Shown: one piece after another, positions 49,440 through 61,000 of the stretch
How positions within the stretch are numbered: position 1 is the stretch's first letter
Layout: every line of letters starts with the position of its first letter
Assembly (NCBI GenBank): GCA_016081115.2
Contig: CM071930.1
Span: 48,955,335 to 49,019,334 of the forward strand
DNA length: 64,000 nucleotides
Reading direction: 5' to 3'
Source: Rehmannia glutinosa
Lineage: Eukaryota; Streptophyta; Magnoliopsida; Lamiales; Orobanchaceae
Program-made: the position numbers and the translations under genes
The notes under the pieces: model-generated
Told to the model about the DNA's origin: nothing
The model's database searches: none
What the model saw: the letters and a program-made list of their open reading frames with translations, nothing else

Positions 49440-50185
49440 AAAATAGTCCTTGTATATCTTGAATAATCATCCACCACCACTAAGGTGTATTTCTTTCCAC
49501 TGATATTAGCTGGTTCAATAGGACCAAATAAGTCCATATGCAATAGATGCAATATCCTGGTTGAAGAAGGACTTGGCTTGTCCTTGAAGGATGATTTGAT
49601 TTGCTTTCCTATCTGACATGCATCACAAATGGTTTCTTTCTTGTATACTGAGTTAGACAATCCTTCCCCAACATGACTCTTGCAAGCTTGTTGATTGTCT
49701 TGAAGTTCAGATGACTCAACTTCTTATGCCACAACCAACTTGATTCGGTTGTACTCTTTGCTAGCAGACATGTGCTTGGTGTAGCAGTTGACCAATCCAC
49801 TACATGCACATTCTTCTGCCTTGTTCCTTGAAGCACAATTTCATTTGTTTCAGCATCCTTGATTTAACAAACTCCCATGTTGAATCCCACATTGTAGCCT
49901 TTGTCACAGAGTTGACTGATGCTCTACAGATTAAAGTTGAGGCCTTCAACATATGCAACATCTGTGATTTCCATTAATTTTTCTTTATGATCCTATGCCT
50001 TTGATTTCCCTTGGAACTGCATTTCCTCCAAATATGACTTTTGCACATTTGATTCCTTGAATTTGATAGAATTTTCTTGTTTCCTGTCATGCGTCTGGAA
50101 CAACCACTATCCATGTACCAAGTTCTTTGGCACTCAGCTATTCCTTGAACCTACAATCAAGGAAATTAGTTTTTAGGTACCCATA
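49440..50185 (-). pseudogene. Sirevirus C protease and integrase N-terminal part
   Basis: Minus strand from 50185: protease relic WYMDSGCSRRMTG near 50125-50090, GAG-pre-integrase (LWHKKLSHLNFKTINKLA) near 49745-49680, and the integrase zinc finger with ICDACQIGKQIKSSF. The start of the core follows (LLHMDLFGPIEPANISGKKY, VVVDDYSRYT), ending at the element D insertion. Frame shifts separate these blocks. Its continuation is at 27255. Confidence 0.85.
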
Positions 50186-52462
50186 CTTGTGCGGGTCTTA
50201 GGGAGTTAGTCTTTATAAGGTGTTCCAACCAAACAATAGCCGGATGATCTGGCTCTAAGAGGTTGTCACCTATCAGTTCCATAATCATAATGCACATTAG
50301 CAAATTGCTTGGGGGTTTTAGGATCATACATCTGTCTCTTTTGTCTGTATGCCTGTGTATTTGTTTGAGCATTTGCTTTCTTGGGGTAATAGTGGAATTT
50401 AGGTGCATGTTGGGTTTTGTGCCTAGGTGCATATGTGTGCTAATAATAGCTCTTTTTCCTTGGGAATGATCTATGATGAGGTTGAGGTCTTTGCCACTTT
50501 GGCTTGTATCCCATAGGTCTTGGCTGATATATCATTTGATTGTTCCAATCAGCTTGGCTTGGATAATTTCTATCATTCCCATCATATGACTTTCTTTGCT
50601 GAAATCTCTGGGGCTTTTGGTAGCTCTGTTTAGATTTCACAGAGTATTTCCTATTTGATGTCTGCTGATGGACCTTTCTGAATTTGGTTTTAGTTGTCCT
50701 GTCAGCATACTCTACTGGCTTCTTGCCTTTTCCCTTGTATCCAAGGCCAGTATGAGTGTGATTGTGTTTTTTAGTGGGTGTAGGTGCAACATATGGTGCT
50801 TTCGATTTTTGGATTCCCTCATTGCTCTAGGATCGGGAATTGGGCATGCACAAAGGAATTAAATCCAATGCCTATCTTGTCACCACTTTCTTTTTGTGTC
50901 ATTATAAGTTCATCCAATGATTTGGATACCTTAGTGAATGACACAATCACATTTTTAAGATCATTTTCCCTGTTTTCTTTAGCAGCTAAGTCTGCTTGGA
51001 TCTTGGCAATTTCAGCCTTCAGCTTGGTATTCTCATCAGCTACTTGACTTAGAGTACTCAACTCTTTAGTCAGCTGTGAGTTTTGGCATTTAAGCTAGCT
51101 ATTTTCCTCATTTAAAAGTGTGTGTGAGGTTTTAATGTGCTCAAAATCTTTCATCATTTTGCCAAAGATATGTGGGTGATGAAGTGTTTGTGTCACAATC
51201 ACTATCACTAGAATCAGAATAAGATGGGTTAGAGTGTACCTCATCTTCTTGATCTTTTGAGTCTTGTTCTTTGGCCATAAGGCAAATCAAAGCCTCTTTC
51301 TCTGAGTCACTTGAGTAGTCTGCTTCACTACTATCTGAGTCTGCTGGTTCCTTACATTTAGCTGGTTCAGCAGCCAACATGGATTTCTTCTTTTCTTGTC
51401 TTCTTTATTTGAAGACCTTTCTATCCTCTTCATTTCTGTACTTGTTGACTGGTGGATAAGGATAGTCAACAACAAAGTGTCCTGGTTGCCTGCAATTCCA
51501 ACACAGGTTCTTATCTCTTTGCAAATCAGCTCTATCAGTCCTCTAGTTATCAGCACTCTGATATTCAGTTCTTTGATGTTCAACCCTCTTTGGTGGTCTG
51601 TCCTCCCTTGCTTTGGAGGGTGCTGAGTGTCTCCTTGAAGATTTATCCTTGTTCCTTTTATAGTTCTTATTGAAGAACTTGTTGAACCTTTTCACCATCA
51701 GGACAATCTCATCTTGGTCAATTGTTTCCTTTGACTCAGCTTTCTTCCCTTCACTAGCCATGAGTGCAGCTATCTTGGGTATATCTATCTCCTCTTGTTC
51801 TTTTCTTCTTAGCTCGAACTCATATGCTTTGAGGTCAGAGAATAGATCATGGTTAGATGTTTTGGAGAGATCCATGGAGTGTCTCAGGTCCATGACCTTC
51901 ATTTCCTACTCAGCTGGAAGAGACCTTAGGATCTTCATACACATCTCCTTCTGTGTGTACTCCTTTCTCAGAGCTGAAAGCTCATTGGTGATTTCTGTAA
52001 ATCTAGCATCCAGCTGGTCCAGACTTTCTCCTGCAATCATTTTAAAAAAATTCAAATTTTTGGACTACTAAAGTTAATTTATTTTCTTTGATTTGATTAG
52101 ATCCTTCATAAATCAAAGTGAGTTTTTCCCAAATTTCTTTAGCTGATTTGCAAGATTTGACTTTGTTAAACATAGCATTATCAAGAGTTTTATAAAGTAT
52201 ATCATTGGCAACACTGTCAAGATTGTATCTCTTTCGATCTTTGTTGGTCCATAGCAGGTCCAGGCTCTGTTGCAACAACCTCTCATTCAGCAGGAGGTGC
52301 TCTTCTTCCAGCAGTGTTGAGCTTTAGGATTTGCAGTGGCCCATCCTCAATCACTAGCCACATTTCATCATGCAGAGCTGATAAATGAGTCTGCATACGA
52401 ATTTTCCAGTGATCAGACTCTTCCACAGTAAACATTGGAATGCGATTTAGATTTGCTTCCAT
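50186..52462 (-). pseudogene. Sirevirus C gag
   Basis: Begins at the ATG at 52462 (MEANLNRIPMF) and continues with YNLDSVANDILYKTLDNAMF (52278-52042) and the DLSKTSNHDLFSDLKAYEFE block (51902-51543). The zinc knuckle CWNCRQPGHFVVDYP (final Cys lost) lies near 51500. An acidic Ser/Asp linker (51380-51141), a coiled-coil-like segment (51061-50819) and a Lys/Gln/Tyr-rich tail (50640-50440) follow. Broken by stops but in one recognisable order, longer than a typical copia gag, as usual in Sireviruses. Confidence 0.85.
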
Positions 52463-52573
52463 GATAATAACTTTGTTTTTGGAATAAAAGCTTTAAAAAC
52501 TCAAGTGTTGATTCTTTTGAAAAAGAATGAGATCTAGTTCAGTAATCAGTGCGGAAGGCTCAATGAACCAACC

Positions 52574-52585
52574 GCTCTGATACCA
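52574..52585 (-). promoter_or_regulatory. Primer-binding site of Sirevirus C
   Basis: Minus strand tggtatcagagc, two bases from the 5' LTR. Confidence 0.9.
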
Positions 52586-52587
52586 CT

Positions 52588-54020
52588 TGTAGGTCCCAAG
52601 GGGTGATGAGTAAGGTTTAGAAGGGGGGTTGAATAAACTTTACCAATTTTTCGATTTAGTCTTTTTAAAATATTTTCAGAGTTCAGCAAAGTTACCCGTT
52701 CAACAAACTCGACTGAGTTGTTGATAGTATAACTTAGCTGCTTTTCACTAACACTTAGAATAACAGTTCATTTGGTCTTTGTTCAGCGGAAGAATTTTCA
52801 CCCTTGTGATTTTAAACTTGTTTTGCAACACTTGTTTTAGCAATTGTATCAGTTGAGTTCAACAATAATAACTTAGCAGGAGATATAAAGTAAGTGCAAG
52901 AATTAAGTGGGCTTTAAGTAAATAAGACACAAGCAATTTTTATAGTGGTTCGAGGATGGTGTAATTCCTCTAATCCACTCTTCTCCAACTCCTGGAGGAA
53001 TCCACTAAGTAACAAGATCTTGGTTACAAAGCGATCAATAGTCCGAGTCAACTTCGATCACACAGCCAGTTGCTCCTAGGACTCAGCTTCTTTACAAAAT
53101 AGTTGTATTGCTACTCCGGTTCCTTCAAACTCTTGGATTTGATCACACAGCCCTCCAACGAGTCTGAAGCCTCTGGTTCAAACTCGAACCTTACTACTTC
53201 TCCTTCAACCTTGGAGAGTAGACCTTTTTGTTCTTTAAACAGAATTTCCTCTTCAGCTGGTGAAGCAGTCTTTCCTTCACTGAATGTGTTGGATTGAGTT
53301 CTTTAAAATTTTGGCTTGAGGATATCTTTGAAAGCTTGAGAGAATTTGCAGGTTATTGCTTCATTTCTTGTATGGTTGTAATAAACTCGGTAACCTTCTC
53401 TCACTTGCTTTCTCAGCCTTTTATAGTGTAGATTTGAAATTATGTCCATTGAAGAGATAGACACACATTTCAAATCACACTCGTAGGTTGTTGGCTTGTC
53501 TTATCTTACAACATTAATGTGGATCGTACCATGATTTTAATGCTCTGCAGCCTTTCCTTCATCTCTGCAGGTTTTCAGGTACATCTCATTGGTTCCTTGC
53601 TTTTTGCACTCTTTCAGCAAAACAATTTTACTGCTGGCAGCCTGACATATGCCTATTTCCAGCAAAACCTTATCTTGTGTTGACAAAGGATCTCGTTCAG
53701 CTTTCTTCAAGTCTTGTCTGCTGCATACCCCTTTGACATTCGACTCCAATCATTTTGGCATGACTTAGCTGTCAGTCAACTAACTGAGACAACTTTTCTA
53801 TCACTTGACTGATCCTTCACTTGGCTTTACACAGTTGACACATAGTTGGGTTTCCTCTTCGATCTTCAGTCGACTCCTGTAATCTTCAACTTAGCTGACT
53901 CCAACTCAGTTTATTCAGCCCTATGTATTACAAGTTCAATTATATAGAAAATAGGGTGTCAACTTCCTAATCTAAGTTTTACATGGTATCATCAAAATTT
54001 AAACATAAATTTTCCTAACA
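52588..54020 (-). repeat. 5' LTR of Sirevirus C
   Basis: 1433 bp, starts tgtaggtccc and ends tttcctaaca on the plus strand. TATA box on the minus strand at 53417-53426. Confidence 0.92.
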
Positions 54021-56642
54021 TATTCCAAAATCTAAAGAGGCTAATACTGTTGATTTCAGGCCCATTGTCATGAGTAACCTTATTTTTAAAGTTATTACTA
54101 AGATAATGGCATTTCAATTTGGTGGGATCATTAGTAAAATTCTTTCTGCCACGCAATTTGGTTTTATTCCGGGAAGACACATACATGACTGTATTGCTCT
54201 TGTCTCGGAAGGTTTTAATATCTTGCATAATCGAACTGATACAAACATGATTTTGAAGATTGATATTTGGAAGGCTTTCGATACTTTGAGTTGGGATTTT
54301 TTTATTTAAGTGCTTCGTCGGTTTGGGTTCTCTGATATGTTTGTATCTTGGATTTCCGTGATTCTTCACTCAGCCCGCATTTCGATCCTGCTCAATGGTT
54401 CTCCCGTGGGTTACTTTGCTTGTTCTAGGGGTGTTCGTAAAGGGGATCCGCTCTCTCCCCTGTTGTTTTGTATTGCTGAAGAGGTGCTTGGGTAACTTAT
54501 CTCGAGGATGATATCTACTCATTTGCTCACACCATTTGTTGCTCCGAGAGGTATTACTTTCCCTTCTACGATGTTGTATTTGGATGGCATTTGATACTCT
54601 GTGCGGCCACCTCATCTACTGCCCGACAGATTTTTCACATTCTTGGTCAGTATGCTTCTCTCTTGGGTCAGATTTTTAATCCGAATAAATCCAAGGTGTT
54701 TTTGGGGCTCAGGTTTCTCAGTATATTCGTAGGCGGATTCAGACGCTTATGGGAATTATAGTCGGCTCTTTTTCTACTACATACGGTGGGGTTCCTATCT
54801 TCAAAGGAGCTCCTAAACAAGGAATGTTGCAGGTTGTGTTTGATAAAGTCATCCTTAAATTCAAACGTTAGAAAGGGTCATCACTTTCAATGGCGGGTCG
54901 TGTTTGCTTGGTTAATTCCGTTATTGCTAGTTCGCTGGTTAATTCCATGCTGATTTATAAATGGCTGATTGCCATGCTCAAGCAATTAGAAAAGGCCATG
55001 CGAAATTTTATCTGGACAGGTGATATTAATCATAAAGGTTTGGTGATGGTTAATTGGGCTTGTTGCTGCACTCCAAGGAACAAGGGTGGTCTTGGTGTTC
55101 GTTCTATTATTACGGCTAACGGGGCATTCCTTATGAAAATGGGCTGGAAGGTTCTTCATTCAGACTCGATCGTCTTTGACACTCTCAGTCATCATTTCTT
55201 CTTGGTGAATGGCTCGATTAGATGCACATTTTTGGAATCTTCGATTTGGGGGAGGGGCTTAAACCTGTGATTAGTGATTGTTTGACGGTTTCCAGTTGGA
55301 TTCCTGGGGTGGATTCTTTTGTTTTACTCTGGACTGATAATTGGTTGGGCTATGTAATTGTGAATCGGATTGGCATTCCTCCGGAATATAGGATCCATTT
55401 TTGTCATCACATCTCAGACTTCTATAATAATACTTGGCACTTCACGGTCTCTTTTCGAAGGCGTATATGGATATTGTTCGTGATATTGTTAGGTTCCCTA
55501 TGGCTCCAGACTCTACGGATAAGAGAGTCTTGACGCATTCTCTTGATGGAGAGGTTTCATCTAAATCGGCCTATGCTCATTTGCGTCCTTCGTTTCCGAT
55601 TGTCAAATGGGGTTCTTTGATTTTGTGTCCAAATATTCCGGAGAGACGGTCTATTGTAGTTTGGCGCGCCATCTACGGTCGTCTGGCTGTATTAGATGTC
55701 TTGCGGCATCGAGGGTTTATTGGTCCGTTTGTTTGCGCCCTTTGCTATGCACACTCAGATTCTAATTTTGTTTCTTGTGCTTTTGCAGGGGTTCTTTGGG
55801 ATTGGATTGCGGACTCATTCGCTGTGAATTTTCGCCAGGTTTATAGCTTCAATGAATTTCTTATTCAGGAAATGGAGTTCCGCTTCAGTGATCAGGTTGC
55901 TTTCTTATAGCGGGCGACATTTATCTCTTGCATTTGGCTTCTTTGTCACGTTTGGAATGAGGTTGTTTTCAATGATAAAACTTGTTCTAGGGATGCGGCC
56001 ATAATTCAGTTGAGGGCTCTTTTTATTGAATCCGCTTCCTTGGACAAAGGCTGTATGAATAATAATACTAAAGGGGACTTATTTTGTCTTAGAATGCTGA
56101 ACGTCCCGGGGCGTCCAAAGTAGGCTCCATGGATTGTTCAGGTTACTTGGTATTTACCTCTCCCAGGGTGGCTTAAGGTTAACATGAATGGTAGCGCAAC
56201 AGGTTCGCCTGGTCGTAGCACGGCAGCAGGGGTCTTCCATATGGCCCGTGGGTTCTTTTGAGGTTGCTTCGTCGAGCAATGTGGTACTAGATATGCATTT
56301 GAAGCGGAATTACGGGCGGTTATTCTTACGGTGTCTTATGCTTACCATAAGGGTTGGACTAAAATCTGGGTTGAGTCGGATTCTACATATGTTGTTGATC
56401 TTTTTAAATCAAGGTCGGGTTCTATTCCTTGGTGTTTTCTTGGTCAGTGGCGCTATACTCTTTATTTGATCTCTCAGATGGATTTTGTCATGTCTCACAT
56501 TTATCGGGAAGGAAACCGGGTGGCGGATCAGCTCAGCAAGTTTACTGGCCCTTTGACTTGGTGGGACGCTCCTCCGCAAGATATCATCTCTTTGCTCACG
56601 GATGATTATGTTGGACATGCACATCATAGATTTGTTAGCTAG
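54021..56642 (+). pseudogene. LINE ORF2, 3' part: reverse transcriptase, zf-RVT and RNase H
   Basis: Resumes right after the Sirevirus C duplication. RT: FRPIVMSNLIFKVITKIMA, then LKIDIWKAFDTLSWDFF (motif A Asp, 54258-54306), then GVRKGDPLSPLLFCIAEEVL (motif B, near 54430-54492). The following YxDD motif is damaged (YLDGI near 54579). The thumb and zf-RVT region follow (MAGRVCLVNSVIAS at 54890; VWRAIYGRLAVLDVLRHRG with a Cys pair near 55660-55760). A plant-type RNase H domain (RVT_3) ends the protein: LKVNMNGSATG near 56173-56205, WVESDSTYVVDLF near 56370-56405 and GNRVADQLSKF near 56514-56545. Stops at 54307 and 54493 and later shifts inactivate it. Confidence 0.85.
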
Positions 56643-56851
56643 CTTTCGTTCTGTGCTTTTGTTTATGTTTTTTTTATGGCATTCTTGCCATTCTAGCCAG
56701 TGTACTCTTTTTCCTACCAAGGGTTTTCCCCACAAAGGTGGTATTACCTTGGTAGATTTTAACGAGACCCCAAATATTCCGCTACCTGATAGGCTTGTGA
56801 TCATGACTCTTCTTTTCTTTCTTATATAATTTTCGATTTCATTTAAAAAAA
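56643..56851 (+). other. LINE 3' UTR and short A-rich tail
   Basis: About 200 bp of non-coding sequence ending atttaaaaaaaaa, immediately followed by the right target duplication. Confidence 0.75.
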
Positions 56852-56878
56852 AAGTACAAGCATGATATATAAGAAAAT

Positions 56879-57132
56879 ATTATCAAAATAAACTGTATTT
56901 TGCACCAAAATTATTATTCACATCTGGATTTTATCTATAGAAATCCGTTCATACTGATCCGTATATTATCCATGTCAATACTTTGGGGTCGATCTTAGGT
57001 GTAATATTAAACAAAAGTTTATAATACACTTATTTATTTTAAATGCCTAATATTTTTTCGTCTCATATTTAAGTAACCATCCTAGGGGTACTACACTTTG
57101 AACTACATCATCTTAGAAATTCTACACTTGAC
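56879..57132. other. Intergenic DNA, nothing recognised
   Basis: AT-rich host DNA between the LINE and a MITE-like repeat. Confidence 0.5.
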
Positions 57133-57472
57133 ATAGGGAGTGTTTCCAAATTACAGGAAGTAATTTATTACTGTGGAAACCTGAGAACTAGTTAAAGATC
57201 AGAGGTTGGTAGAAACTAACAGTGTTTGCAAATAAAAACTGAAATTGATTATGTTAAGAAAGAGTGTTTGGTAGATACATTGTAAAAGTGTTTTATTTGT
57301 GTGTAAAAGTTAAATCAGAAATTTAAAACACATCTCCAACAGCTTTTTAAATTCTGAATAAATAAAGTAAAATAAGAAGCAAAATCTAACATTTGTAAAC
57401 ACTAAAAAGTGATTTTTTCCAACTAAAAGCTAAATATCACTTTATGTTAGTGTTTTCAAACACTTCCATAGA
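57133..57472. repeat. MITE-like inverted repeat
   Basis: The left end atagggagtgtttccaaa and the right end ttttcaaacacttccatag are imperfect inverted copies enclosing 340 bp of non-coding AT-rich sequence. No clear target duplication. Confidence 0.45.
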
Positions 57473-57809
57473 CTTACGACCGCAGCGGATAAGGTTATCT
57501 ACCAGCCACTATCAAACCCAAAGCAAAGAAACGATCTCTCATAACAAATTTAATCTATACACAAATTTATTCCTGGATGAAAAATTGAAAATTACCCCAC
57601 GCTAAAGAGACCACAATGCATACCTCCAATTCCAAAGGTGTTTTAACTGTTGCATTCACATCGCATAGACCCACTGTAATGAAGGTCCATTTAACTAAGG
57701 GCTGTGTATACATCCATAAAAACTTCCAAATCACTCTTCTTGCTCGATAACTGCACGAGACATTTAGTTGGGCAGAGCACTCAAACTGTTTACGAAACAC
57801 ATTTACTAA

Positions 57810-58059
57810 GGGTAAATTTTAAAAAAACTACCCCCAAGATTCAGCTAATTACAAAATGATGCAGTTATCTTTCAAAATTATAAATAACCTCTCAAGGTAT
57901 TATAAATACAACTTGAGATTCGTATTTGCTTACAAATACGCCATCAATACCCACCAATAGGTGCAATTTGCAAAATAGACACAAATATCACAGGAGGATT
58001 AGTAATTTCGAAAGATATCTGGGTTTTTCTTTTAAGAATACTTTTTTGTAATTATAGCT
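57810..58059. repeat. 'actacccc...gtaatta' MITE-like repeat, copy 1, at the CBP60 stop codon
   Basis: Starts gggtaaattttaaaaaaact and ends cttttttgtaattatagcta. Same family as the intronic copies at 58691, 58926 and 59764. Homology appears to run up to the gene's stop codon (58058-58060). Confidence 0.6.
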
Positions 58060-61000
58060 ATTCACGAACAACGTCGTGGTACTGTGGCATTGGGCTAACA
58101 CGATTTTTCTTAGCCACGATTCTTTTTATGGAGAACCGCCATCTCAATACACAGACCAAAACGTTCCACCCTTTTCGAGCTTTATCTACAGGAACTGGAC
58201 AAGGGATGAAAGGGTTGGCACTATGCAAAACAGCCGATAGTTCACAGAATGCTCGAGCCATTGAATCAGTGTCGCAGATTGAGTTGTCTGCAAACTGACC
58301 AGGAAACGTCAAAGGTTGGTCATACCTGATATCCGTAGGGTCGACGCCGTGCAAGTAATAATCAAAGCTAGTCGATCCTCCGATGGGATATAACGACTGC
58401 GTATAATCCGGGGAAGAAGCATCTTGTTGTGAGTAAGTGCATCTACCAATATCGTGAGAACTTGAATTTTGATGGTAATTATCCTCCGAGATCAAGTTTG
58501 AAGAAGGTTGAATATTGGATAGGCACGGTGAGGAAGGTATATTTAGGGAGGACTCGTCCAAAGTGACAATTTTCTCGCGATCTCCAAATGCGGAGAATAC
58601 CAACTCACAAGCATTCGCCTGAAACAAAGATGGAATCGGTACTTCATCCTACCACAATAATGACTGAATAAACTTCAGCTCAGTTACAAAAGGATTAAAT
58701 TACAAAACTACCCCTCACATTTAGCCTAATTACATAAAATTCCGGTTATATCATAAATTACAAATATCCCCTTATGATTTGTGTTTTGTTCTATAAGTAT
58801 CACCCTCAGTGGGGGAAATTTGTAAATGGAAAAATAAAAGTCAAAGAGGGTAGGTATTTATAATTCTCAGAGATAACTGTTTTTTTTTTTTTTTTTTTTT
58901 TTTTTGTAATTATGCTAAACCTTAAGGGATAATTACAAAAATCCTCCTAGGCTTGGACTAATTACAAAAAAAATCTACAGATGTTTCAAAACTACATAAA
59001 AAATCCTAGGTTTGATTACATCTTAAATTTAAGGGGGTAACTATAATATTTCAATAAATATCGGGGTTGAGATGTTTTTATTTATGAAGGGGAAAATGTA
59101 AGACGAAATCAAACCTCTAAGGATTTTTTATAATTTTTAAAAACTTCTAGAGTTTTTTGCAATTAGCCCGAACCTTAGGTATTTTTTTTTGTAATTATGC
59201 TAAACCTTAATGATGGCCCTGCAGGCTGCAGGAAGTAAATCATTAATCTCGGAATAAGAGAAGCAACGAGATCAAAAGGCAAACGAAGACAAGAAACATA
59301 CCTTTTCTGCTTCGGATAGCTTATCAGAGGTCACATACTGGCCATTTGAAAACATTCCCATCACTTGTCCCACAACATTAAAAACAACACCACCATTCTT
59401 TTCTAGAGATGTAGAGGCGTTGTAAAAGTGTAACCTTTTGTCAAGAACACATGTCCGAGCATGCTCCATCGTAACTTCCCACTTTTTAGCAGACATACCA
59501 GTTCCAAGGATCTGCAGGATTTTCACCATACGATTTCTGTTACTCGCTATGAATATTAGAGGAAACTGTATGCTTGATGCACAAATCTATGGAAACGCAA
59601 CAAACTTATCTTTTGAAGCAACTGCAACCCAATCTCATTAACAAGACATAAGTTGTGATCCAAGCTATAAACATAATGTACAGTGAAGTATGAAGAGAAA
59701 GAACTGGATATGACAAAATACATATATGATATATACCCCCTATAGATGGCACTGTATAAAAAATAGGTAAATTACAAAAACTACCCCTGAGATTTAGCCT
59801 AATTACAAAAACATCTAGGCAATCCTTCAAATTATAAATACCCCTTAAGGTAATATTACAAACACCCCCTTGAAATTTGTATTTACTTCACAAATGTCCC
59901 CCTCTTGAGGGAGCAATTTGTAAGATAGAAAGAAATATCAGGGGTATTTGTAACTTTGATAGATAGCTGATATTTTTTGTAATTAGATTGAACCTTAAGG
60001 TTATTTTTGTAACTAAGCCTAAAAAATATGTGCCATGAATATTATAAAAGTGAAACTACACAAGGGTTTGCTGACTTTAATATGCAAAACGAACTATGTC
60101 GTGGGATATTTTTAATGAGCAGACGTCTCTAGGTAAACTTCCAACAATACCAATGCTTTGACAAGATCATAATCCCCATAGAATAAAAAGTAAATTTTTC
60201 AAATGATATGTATCCTTCAGCATACGTAATGAACACAAGATAAGTTTCACGATATCTTTACATTTCGAAGCCTTGTGGGGTCCAAGGTGAGTAGAATCAG
60301 AAAGTCCCGCACGGTGTTGACTCTTTCCTTGCTCAAACGTTTGTGAAGAGCTCCACCTTTGCCAATTTTTTCCAGCCGCCAAACTTCATCGGAAAGAGAT
60401 GGCGGGTGGTGCTTCTTGTACACTTTAAAAAGGAAAAAAATAATAAAAAAGGTGAATTGACATTGTGCATTAGTCACTTTATGCTGACAAATTTTATCCG
60501 TTATTCTAATATAAATATAAATGCACATCTATTACTAGTAATCTTTCCAATTTCATCAGCTATGATGAATATATGAGAAACTGCAAAACAAGAGAGACTG
60601 AGAGGGTTCAGATAAACACCTTAGACAAAGAATCATGTTCACTCGACTTTTGGCAATTCCAAGGTTATTGCTATTATGCTAATATTATAAGATTTAAGAA
60701 TAGCAATAACAGCAATGAAACAGTCATCTGTTTGGTAACTCATGAAAGGGAGGGATAATAATCATATAGTTTCATATAATGTGACACTGAAACAGAAAAA
60801 AGTTATAAAAATTGTCGAAAAGCTCAAAGGCTTAACAAGATAAGAACGTAGTGTTTGCACAAGAAACCACACCCAAGAGCTTACTGGAACAATTTCACAA
60901 TACAATACAGATTGAATTCCCGCATAGAATATAATATCAAGATATGCCATTCATCTGAACTCATTTTAATAGTCAAGCCAACCTGGATATCTTTCATTAC

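Larger units (their letters stand above)
16349..54020 (-). mobile_element. Sirevirus C (Ty1/copia, env-like class), complete but nested into
   Basis: LTRs of 1474 bp (16349-17822) and 1433 bp (52588-54020) in minus orientation are flanked by a perfect TATTC duplication (16344-16348, 54021-54025). On the minus strand the order is 5' LTR, PBS, gag, protease, integrase, RT, RNase H, env-like region, PPT, 3' LTR. That order, the size and the 'ggcatcaacaaaaaggggga' PPT context are characteristic of Sireviruses. Insertions inside it are gypsy element D (27261-49439) in the integrase and a gypsy-type LTR (23146-24575) between pol and env-like. Net length is about 14.05 kb. Confidence 0.9.
11552..56851 (+). 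mobile_element. L1-type LINE, opened by Cassandra and Sirevirus C insertions
   Basis: Non-LTR retrotransposon bounded by an imperfect ~24 bp target-site duplication (11528-11551 and 56852-56878) and ending in atttaaaaaaaaa. Order: 5' UTR, ORF1 (11583-14854), ORF2 (14851-16348 and 54021-56642), 3' UTR, short A tail. Two insertions interrupt it: Cassandra at 11801-12928 and Sirevirus C with its own nested load at 16349-54020. Removing both and their duplications leaves about 6.5 kb, the expected size of a full-length plant L1. Both ORFs carry stops and frameshifts, so the element is dead. Confidence 0.85.
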
